This document shows, piece after piece, positions 55,988 to 64,000 of a stretch of 64,000 nt of DNA (positions within the stretch are counted from its first letter, which is position 1; every line of letters begins with the position of its first letter). Source of the DNA: Adenanthera pavonina (taxonomy: Eukaryota > Streptophyta > Magnoliopsida > Fabales > Fabaceae); assembly GCA_026686845.1 (NCBI GenBank), contig JAIVEN010000021.1, forward strand, positions 26,554,001 through 26,618,000, in the 5' to 3' direction. Both the position numbers and the translations under genes were made by a program. The notes beneath the pieces were generated by a model, which did not search any database, was not told the origin of the DNA, and saw only the letters and a program-made list of their open reading frames with translations.

Positions 55988-57526
55988 TATACATGATTTT
56001 TTATGGAATGAGAATGCGAATAGAAATGAAAATGGAAATAAGAGTGAAAATTGGCTTTAAATATATGTTTAGTATATTAGGTAAAACCATGTGAATCCCA
56101 AAATAGTCATACTAAAATTTAAAAGACAAAAAAGCTAAATACTTGAAATGCCCTTATTATCTTCTTTCTCCATCGAAAACGAAAGCATCAGCAAGGTCTG
56201 TGATAGCATGACAACGGCACAGAGAAGTAGATCTAGGCAAAAATGTCGATGGAGTCTGATTGCTGATGAAGAAGAGATCTATGTGATTCACCCATGGGAG
56301 GCCAATGGAGAAGAGATCTGCACGATTCACCCATAGGAGGCCAATGGAAAAGTAAATCTACGTGATTCAGCCATGGGAGGCTGATAGCAAAGCAGAATTA
56401 AGTGGAGACATCAACGGGGTTGATGGCTGACCAAGAAGCTGCGCAATTCACCTAATCAACAACAATTGCTAACAGAGAAGCTATGCGATGGTTGACAGAG
56501 TCTGATAGTTGCTTTGCAATGTTGACTGAGATGTTAACGATCATTACCAGTCTCATTAACGATGACAATAATGATGACTGATGTACTCAACAGAGACGTT
56601 GATGGCAAAAACTAATGAACATTATTTGAAGGGCAATGCTATAATAAAATATTTCAACAAGGGCATTTTTGTCTAAAAAATTTTGATTCCCATCCATCAT
56701 ATCCCAATCCCACTTCCACCATGGTTTTCAACATTCCCATGTACATGGGCTTCAGCATCTTCCATTAATCACAACTCCTTTGCACCAAAGATAGGTATTG
56801 TAACAACCTTCATTACATTGTCCCTGGCTAACTATGTGTATTTGGTGTTGTATGTAGAACTAGAGAAACCATGACGGAGGAAAGAATCAAAGTAGAGAAA
56901 CAAAAGCTACACAATAAGGTGCAGGGTTGGACCGCAGCGGCGAGAGAGTTGTATTTTGGCTCCAAATTTTCAGGTGGAGAAGCTCCACGCCGCGACGAGT
57001 TTATATGGAGCTGCGGCAAGCGAGAAAAATCTGGTATAAACTAGAAACATTTCAGACGATTGGAGAAAGGAAAAACGGAGGGAGAAAGAAGGAGCAGCGC
57101 TAGGGTTCGAAGTTTCTAGCCTTTGAGAGTGTTTTTCGGCCTCTGAATGCTTGTTAAGTCATTGGTAAGTGATCTCTACTTCTTCTTTTCTATTTTCTTT
57201 GGCTTTGAGTTGGAATTTTTCATATATATGTTGAGATTTTCAGTTTTAACCGAAATTCACTAATTAAAATGGATGGAATGAGATTATTGGAATGTGATTT
57301 GGTGTTTATGATGTTTGGGTATGAGTTTTAGAAAGAGTATACATGATTTAAGTTTAACCCTAGGTTGAAATTGTTAGAGGGAGTATGGAATCCCAGATAT
57401 GTGTGGTTGAGTAAAGTTTGAATAGTCTCTAAGAGCTTAATGATGCATGAAAGTGGGGTTAAAACCTTGGGTTAAGCCTAAATGGTGAAATTGTGAAATT
57501 TAGATATTTGGATTGTATGTTAATTG
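55988..57526. other. Non-coding with tandem repeat, LTR-like flank
   Basis: The part 55990-56740 begins with GGAATGAGAATGCGAATAG and ends in CCATCATATCCCAATCCCAC, weakly inverted, and may be one decayed element around the tandem repeat at 56271. The part 56870-57526 is GC-richer and reads like the inner half of an LTR or an untranslated leader (GGAGAAAGAAGGAGCAGCG, then GGTAAGTGATCTC). No protein recognised. Confidence 0.4.
56271..56387 (+). repeat. 39-bp tandem repeat, three copies
   Basis: Units at 56271-56309, 56310-56348 and 56349-56387 share the order GAAGAGATCT.. GATTCACCCAT.GGAGGCC. In one frame the first two encode EEIYVIHPWEANG and EEICTIHP before a stop, so a coding role is doubtful. 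Confidence 0.85.
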
Positions 57527-57531
57527 AGGAT

Positions 57532-60492
57532 TGTAACACCTCATACTTACACTCATTTCCCATGTATTAAACTATATTTAAGTCCACTATTACTTGATTA
57601 GAGACTTGATTACATAAAACAACTTAAACCAATTTATTTCATTCGGGTACCATTCCCTTGGTTAACTTCTTTTTACCCAGTAAACTTTGAAAATTCATAA
57701 CTAAATCAAGAAAAATCATATTGATGTGGTTCAAGTCTCTAAATATAGCTTAAAAGATACTATACATGGAAAAAATGTTGAACAGGGAAGTTACTTGGCC
57801 AAATTATACAGTGAGTTCGTATTATATGTACTGTAGCAATGGTCATTTTTAGAAATTCCTAATTCTGACCATAACTTTGAAAAATCACAATAAATCACAC
57901 ACAACTCCAAATTGAGGAATTTTTGTGTCTATGGAAAGCTACACATGTCTAGTTTTCATACATGTAAAACATTCATACATTGAACATATTGAGGTATGTA
58001 CAGTACTTCGAATTCCCAACTATATTCAGAAAAGTCTCTTGCATTCTCCCAACTTTCCAAAATACACACTCATATATACATAAATAGCCATAACTTGCCT
58101 TTATCTTACATGATACTCCATAAGAACTTAGAGGAACATATTAACATGGAAGCATAGCATAATTATCTCCCAGAAGGTTTTACATAACCTCTCATATAAT
58201 AGTATCAACCTAAGTATCATTATCCTGAACATTACTTTGCTTCTCCTTGCCTTTCCTTTCTTGGGTAATCTTCCCATAACTTGAACCTAAAATTGGTTAG
58301 AAATTTGGAGAGGGGTGAGATTCAAAGAATCTCAGTAGTAACTACCATCATGCACACATATCATCATATATATTGCAAGTATTCATCTCAAAACACATTA
58401 AGCATGCAATCAAATCATTTTGGCATAACCATTTTATAAAAATTTGGGCAGCACTTCCCCTTGTATTTGGACATATCCAGGGTCACATTACCCTTCAAAC
58501 AATCCAACCAACAATGCCAAATCATCACAAGACAACATTCCAAACATTAAACACATCATTCAAACCAAGCAACATCAATGACAATACATAAGCATAGATA
58601 GGTGAGTTAACTACCTTTGAGCTTTCCACTAATCTCCAAACTTTGCAAACCCTTTCTTTGATCTTCTAACACTCCCTTGTATCCTATAGCATCATAAAAT
58701 AATGCCATTAACCACTAATTATCCAATTTCATTCACAAAGTGCTCACTTGAACTAAAATTTGCACTTTGTTATCCATCATGCATTCCTTGTACAACATAC
58801 TTATTCTAACCTATTTTGGACCCAAGGAATCCATTTTTGAGGTCAAAAACTTGAAATTCCCTTCCTATAATAAACCCTAATTGGGCAGAAAATTATCAGA
58901 AATTATAGAAAAATAACTAACCGATTAATTTGTAATATAATGATATATTCTTGCATCTTATGGCCTATACAACCCTTTTCATGGCTTAATTTTCCCATAC
59001 CTTCATTTTCTCTCTCTACTCTCTCTCTAGGAAGAAAATTTCAGAGGGAAAATAGAGGGAAAATAACCATTAAAATACCTAAAAATTGCTAGGAGACACA
59101 AGGAAAGGGTTGTAAGATAATACCTTGAAGTTTTGGGATAAATCTTGCAATATTCTCTTTTCCCCTTTGCTCTTTCTCTCTCTCACGCGTTCCTGGCTTT
59201 CTTCTCCACTGAACCACCGTCTTGTTTTCGTGAGGAAGATGAAATGATGGTTTAAGATGATAATTATATAATATAATAACTTAATTTACTTTTATTTCTA
59301 TTTTCATTTACTTTTATTTTAAAAAGCTTTTTCAACAATTCCCTTCATGTCCCATTCACAAATCATACATGGCTCACTTCCTTTTTTGGCCAAAAATTGC
59401 ATCATAACTTTAATGGACCAAAATACCCTTTATCGATTAAATTTACCCGTACCGATTAAGTATTTTTACCAAAATCGTCATTAAATTGGTACAGGATTAT
59501 CCAATAATTATTTTTGGTCCAACATCATTATCTAGACCCAAAATATATTTTATTAAGATCCAATCATTGTCCTTGGATCAATACTGCATTTTCCTGCAGT
59601 CTAAACTGACTTTTATCGGGTAAAATATTAATATTAAACCCTAATTACCCAATAAATGTTATTTTGACCTTAATAAATTCCATAATATATTTCATTGGGT
59701 CTAACTCATTGAGAGATTCATTTTGACCATAATTTTTTATATTTACGAAAATGCCCTTGACCCGGGGCTAATTTATAATTTTTAGGACTTTCGGGTCATT
59801 AGGTGTAATTTTCCCCAAGACATTTCTGATACTATTTTCACGTCATTTTTATGACTTTAAGGACATGGATGTCCTTTTAATAATTCTTTGGGGGCAAAAA
59901 TATAATTTCTCATTTTTTCATCCAACCGGGAAAAATGACCTCTTTGCCCTTCTTCATACTTAACGGTGTCTCTCCGTTTTTTCCAATTCCTCATGCATTT
60001 TATAATATCAACTTTTTCATTTTTGGGTCTTCAATTCATTATTCACATTTTACTTCTAATGTGGGAATGACCGTTTTGCCCTTAAGCCGGGTCAAAAATA
60101 TAATTATCCATTCTTTCGGGCACTTTCTTGTAATTTCACCCAAAGACCAATTTTTAATTATTTCATTTTTCACTATTCACATTAACTTCAAATTGGTCTA
60201 TCTCTCAACCTAGACCTCCCGGGCATGCAATACTTATACCATTACGCTCAGTTTGGAGCGGACTTTCATTCAAGTGGTATATTGCATATTTTCCGGGGTA
60301 AGTTCTGGAATTAATTTCTGCTAAGGACCTTATGGAAAATTACTTCCAATTAAGGACCAAACATAACTTCTTCTGAAAATTAAATGAGAAATTAATTCCT
60401 TCTAAAGCCCGATTGCATATAACATTTTCATCTCTCCTTGTTTCTCATCTTTTATTCATTTTATAATATCCCATAAAAATAGGGATATTACA
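57532..60492. mobile_element. Solo LTR, 2.96 kb, Ty3/gypsy (Tekay/chromovirus-like)
   Basis: It begins TGTAACACC and ends GGATATTACA, so TGTAA/TTACA form the short terminal inverted repeat of an LTR. A perfect 5-bp target duplication AGGAT flanks it (57527-57531 and 60493-60497). No internal region, primer site or second LTR is present, so it is a recombination product. Length and termini fit the large LTRs of plant chromovirus lineages such as Tekay, which is inference. The transcription direction may be minus, since the complementary strand starts TGTAATATCCC, also a usual LTR start. Short frames inside (58373-58591, 59935-60213) have no domain. Confidence 0.88.
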
Positions 60493-60497
60493 AGGAT

Positions 60498-61735
60498 TTT
60501 ATGGTATTGTAAAGGTTGTTGGGTTGATCGGAGAAGTCAAGTCGTGGGATTAGCATTCAAGAAAACTTGTGGCACTCGTGTGCACGTGGTAGCGACAATT
60601 GAGGTAACCGGATATTTGTATTGTCTGTATGGTTTGTATTGTATAGTAAAATATGATAGAATATATATGTATATATGCATGGTCTTTTTCATACCACGAT
60701 ATTGGTTGTGTATGTGTATGATTTTCTACATATCGTGGTATGCACAGGGCTAGTTGATATATAATGATTCCATATGTTGGTAGCATCCCCATACCATTAC
60801 ATGCTAGCATGTCCATATGATGTTTATGATAATGATATATGTGTGTGTTGGAGGCGTGTGGGTATGACATTGGCATCATCACCATATGATTGCATAATAA
60901 GAGATTGATGTTGAGGTGATGATGATGATATGATATGAGATGATGATATGATAAATATGCATGTCACTAAATCCTCTCCTTAGGAGAGCCAGGTGGCAGT
61001 GGATTTGGGGATGCATCTTCCTTAAATCACCATCATTTTCTAGTGGTCTAGGGGAATGAGAGCCACTATCCGAGCTCTAGTGTAACAATTAGCCAGGTTG
61101 CATTTGGGTAAGGTGAGCTTAATGATGTCCTAGAATCAGTCTTCACCCACTATTGAAAGGGAATCATCTATTGAAATGTTTTGTGACGACAACAACTCGT
61201 GGTTCTAGCTGTGTATGAGGGAGAATATGCATACCATTCATTAGCATTTCATTGCACCATGTGCATGTTTATGTGGATCAGTATATATATATTATGTGTG
61301 ATTGTTCTCAATTACTGAGACATTGTCTTATACCCCTTTTCCATGAACTAACATTTCAGATGAAGGTTCTAACACTAGTCCGGAGAAGACCAGGGAGTAG
61401 TGCACCGAACGTGAAAATATCAAGTTTTTGTAGTGTATGTGTGTAATGTCTATGTATATTGTGCTAAATAGGATATCGTTTGTATCTGACATGAAAATTG
61501 GGATGATTGTATTGATATTGATGTGAAATGATGTTTGATATGATGTTTTGTGATACATGTATGGTTCGGAGTGTTGTTGAGGCAATATGATAGTGTATAT
61601 GAGCGCGAAGGGAGTTTTGAGCCAAGTATGTGAATTTTGGGTCTACAACCCACTTTGGCAATTTGGGGTTCAAGGGGGTTAAATTTCGGAGGAGAGGTTC
61701 CTTTAAGATGAAACTTCTTTGAACAAGTTGATTAA
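60498..61735. other. Non-coding, LTR-like flank of the solo LTR
   Basis: Continues the sequence broken by the solo LTR. GATGATGATGATATGATATG-type simple repeats are at about 60915-60950 and moderate-GC patches at 60960-61170 and 61360-61420, a texture common in older gypsy LTRs. No domain or LTR partner was identified. Confidence 0.4.
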
Positions 61736-62420
61736 GAGTCTGTTTGGTTGGGGGGAAATGGAGGGAACGGAAAGGAAAGGGAGGGATTTTGCTCCCCTCC
61801 CCTTGTTTGGTAATCACATAATTAGAGGAGGGGAGGAAAAATGTTATTAAAATTTTCCCTCCCCTCCCCTTATATATTTTCCCCCCAAATTGGGGTAATT
61901 TGGGGGGAAAATGTGTTATTGTCTCCAATATAGCCAAAATACCCTTCACTTTTTCATAACTCAACTACACAATATACTGGTAAGTCTTGTCGCATCTCTT
62001 TTTGGTCTCACTCATAAAATATGAAATCCCTCAGTGACATGCATGCATGAAGTCATGAACACACATAGACACATTCGTATATTAACATATATAATCATGG
62101 TTAAAGTTGAGAAAAAAAAGAAGATACACACAATCATGGTTGAGGTTAAGGAAAAAAAAGAGTATTTCCTTCTAATTAAAAACTTTGTCTAATATTTAAA
62201 CAAAAAAATTTTTTTTTTAATATAGAAAGAAAATATTAACTTAAATAAATAGTTATAATAGTCAAATTATAATTATTTTTCCTCCCTTCCCCTCCTAACC
62301 CAAACAAGGTAATATTAAAACCCCTCCATTAAAATCCCTCATTTTCCCTCCAAACGAGGTAAAATTAAAATCCCTTCTTTTCTCTTCCCTCCCTTTCCCT
62401 CCTTTAAACCAAACATATCC
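61736..62420. mobile_element. Tourist-like MITE (PIF/Harbinger type), long inverted arms
   Basis: A 685-bp element between TAA (61733-61735 and 62421-62423). Ends GAGTCTGTTTGGTTGGGGGG and, inverted, GGATATGTTTGGTTTAAAGG. The arms continue as G/A-rich (left) and C/T-rich (right) stretches such as GGAAAGGGAGGGATTTT and its complement for about 100 bp. No transposase. The 166-codon minus frame across its left arm is composition-driven. Confidence 0.75.
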
Positions 62421-62423
62421 TAA

Positions 62424-63127
62424 GTGGATTATGATATATGTGAATGGTCTTTGAGTGCTCATATGCCTTTGGTGGCAATTGGAGGTTGTTAATGGTGAGT
62501 TTTAGTCAAAAAATGACCAAAATGATGTTAAGTGTTTAAAATCTCCTTATGGAGATCGATTGAGGTGAAATTAGTGTCCATGGATAGATTGAAATAAGAT
62601 TGACTTGTAGGAGTTGGAATCAGGTCAATTTGAGGTTGGAGCATAAAGTTATACATGTTGAAAGTTCATCCTAGGATGTTGAAATTTGTTGGTATAAAAC
62701 TAGCAGAAGGCATCGTGTTGCCAGGAAGCTAGGTCGTGGTGCTAGTGAGTCGGAGAGCACCAAAGGCATAGCAGTACTATAGCGGCTATGATCTTGCATA
62801 CTGTTCCGGCTATTTTGGTGTTTTTTTATATATTTTGTGGTGTATTTCGTTGCTATGATGTTTTGGAAGGTAAATATAAAATGTTTGGGTAGTATTTGAT
62901 TAGTTTTTTAAGTTTGAGTCAAGTTAGGAGGTATTTGGAAGTAAAATATTACAGATATTGAGGCATTCCCTTTCCCATTTCTGTTAGCCTCGTTTCTTAA
63001 TATAAAATGAAGCCTTAAAAGATTAGAATATATATATATATATATCTACATACAAACACCCAGCCAATATAACTCATAATGCAGGAGAGTGGGTGACACT
63101 ATTTTATGTTTGTTACTGTCCCCTTAG
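62424..63127. other. Non-coding, nothing recognised
   Basis: Continues the LTR-like flank (GTTGCCAGGAAGCTAGGTCG patch near 62720). A short (AT)n run is at about 63029-63045. Confidence 0.45.
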
Positions 63128-63371
63128 GGTGTGTTTGTTACGAGGGATGGGAGGGGAATGGAGGGAAGAGATTTTAACATAGGGAATGGGAGAAGAAGAG
63201 AGATAAAATATGGAGGGAAGGGGGGAAAGGAAGGAAAGGAGATTGATGTAAAGGGAGGAATTTTAATAATTTGTTATTTGGTTCAGGAGAGGAGGGGAAG
63301 AGAGAGGAAGGAAGTTGATAATAATTTGGTCATTTTGCTCTTAAAATTAAAGAAGTTTTCTATTATTTTTA

Positions 63372-63450
63372 TGAGTATAAAAAATTTCAGTGTTAAGTAT
63401 AAAATTATATTTTAATATTTTATACTCAATACTGAAATTTTTTATACTCA
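63372..63450. repeat. Near-perfect hairpin, 34-base arms
   Basis: Left arm 63372-63405 starts TGAGTATAAAAAATTTCAGT and pairs with right arm 63417-63450 (ends CTGAAATTTTTTATACTCA) with two mismatches and an 11-base AT loop. Confidence 0.9.
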
Positions 63451-63597
63451 CTTTTTGAGATATCAGGCTTTGATACAATATTTTTTTATATTGAGACATT
63501 CAAATAAATAATTTTATGTTTTTGAGATTTTTTAATAATTTTTTTATTTTTAAAAATATCTTTATTAAAAACATCAAAATTTAAAAATAAAACCCCT

Positions 63598-63623
63598 CCC
63601 CCCCCCCCCCCGCGGGCCCCCCC
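63598..63623 (+). repeat. C-rich run CCCCCCC..CGCGGGCCCCCCC
   Basis: A run of about 14 C, then CGCGGG and seven C, followed by twelve A. Length is likely to be unreliable in assembly. Confidence 0.8.
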
Positions 63624-64000
63624 AAAAAAAAAAAATTCAGAGACATACTTTGAGAGAGAGGGAAGAGGAGTTGCTCCTCTCCCCCTCTCTTAAGTTGTCA
63701 TTCTCCTCCCCCAGTTTGAAATACAGAAGCTTAGTCTCATCAAGCTGCTCTAATCGCGGATAATTTTGAAATGTACTTTCTTTTCTATTTTTTTATTACT
63801 TTAAAGGTTGATATTCTGGACTGTTATTAATTATATATATTTTATACTTTGCCTCTGAGGATGGTTACGGGCGCGCATTAAAAAAACTCAAAATACACCT
63901 AATGATTATAAGAAAACCCAATCATTCAGTCTCTATAATTTGCCTTCATTTTCAACTTAGTCCTTATAGTTTGAATTTTTTCAAACAGATTCCTAAAGTT

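Larger units (their letters stand above)
63129..63720. mobile_element. Possible second Harbinger-like element (ends uncertain)
   Basis: GGGTGTGTTTGTTACGAGGG after TTA, followed by a long GGGAGGGGAATGGAGGG-type arm, resembles the left end of the element at 61736. A C/T-rich stretch at 63665-63715 could be the opposing arm, but no clear terminal match or duplication was found. It contains the hairpin at 63372-63450 and the C run at about 63598-63623. Confidence 0.35.

Noticed and set aside
61464..61964. 166-codon minus-strand frame
   Set aside because: It runs across the left arm of the Tourist-like element at 61736; the Pro/Lys-rich part follows from GGGGAGG-type sequence.
1..64000. CRISPR arrays, rRNA and tRNA genes
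   Set aside because: No regular short direct repeats with unique spacers, no rRNA-like blocks and no cloverleaf with intact A and B boxes were seen by eye; a tRNA scan would be decisive.

Overview
This is a stretch of nuclear DNA from a flowering plant, most likely a eudicot. It is strongly AT-rich. It carries one intact AP2/ERF transcription factor gene of the ERF1 type and one repetitive proline-rich cell-wall protein gene. Nearly everything else recognisable is transposon-derived: Ty1/copia, LINE RNase H, mariner, Mutator, hAT-like, Stowaway and Tourist-type elements, and a long solo LTR. No prokaryotic, organellar, CRISPR, rRNA or tRNA feature was recognised by eye. The species cannot be named from the sequence.

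Layout. 1-3.6 kb: end of a dispersed non-coding repeat fused to a 5'-truncated, stop-ridden copia pol remnant with the start of its 3' LTR. 3.6-27 kb: intergenic DNA with LINE RNase H scraps (6.7 and 14.7 kb), many short Stowaway-like MITEs, a 909-bp Mutator-like element with a perfect 9-bp target duplication (8488-9396), a second copy of the dispersed repeat (about 10-11.4 kb) and a hAT-like element (19.3-19.9 kb). 27.6-28.5 kb: ERF1-type gene with TATA box. 33.05-38.88 kb: a three-level nest. A Stowaway MITE was split by a 5.55-kb mariner-like element (TA duplication, matching terminal inverted repeats), whose transposase gene was in turn split by a third copy of the dispersed repeat. 43.06-44.94 kb: small non-autonomous LTR element with initiator-Met tRNA primer site. 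46.2-47.4 kb: head-to-head fragments of two unrelated genes, a PHP-domain phosphoesterase and the N-terminus of an autoinhibited Ca2+-ATPase. 53.1-53.4 kb: LINE tail flanked by a 38-bp target duplication. 54.1-54.7 kb: proline-rich protein gene on the minus strand. 57.5-60.5 kb: 2,961-bp solo LTR with a 5-bp target duplication. 61.7-62.4 kb: Tourist-like element.

The two intact genes are unrelated: the ERF is a nuclear regulator of ethylene/jasmonate defence type and the proline-rich protein is secreted to the wall. Plant mariner transposases are known to be related to Stowaway MITEs, so the dead mariner and the many Stowaway-like MITEs here form one related transposition system. No wholly new system could be demonstrated. 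The most unusual items are a convergent FDLNK-repeat reading frame inside the mariner element and the captured-looking gene fragments at 46-47 kb.
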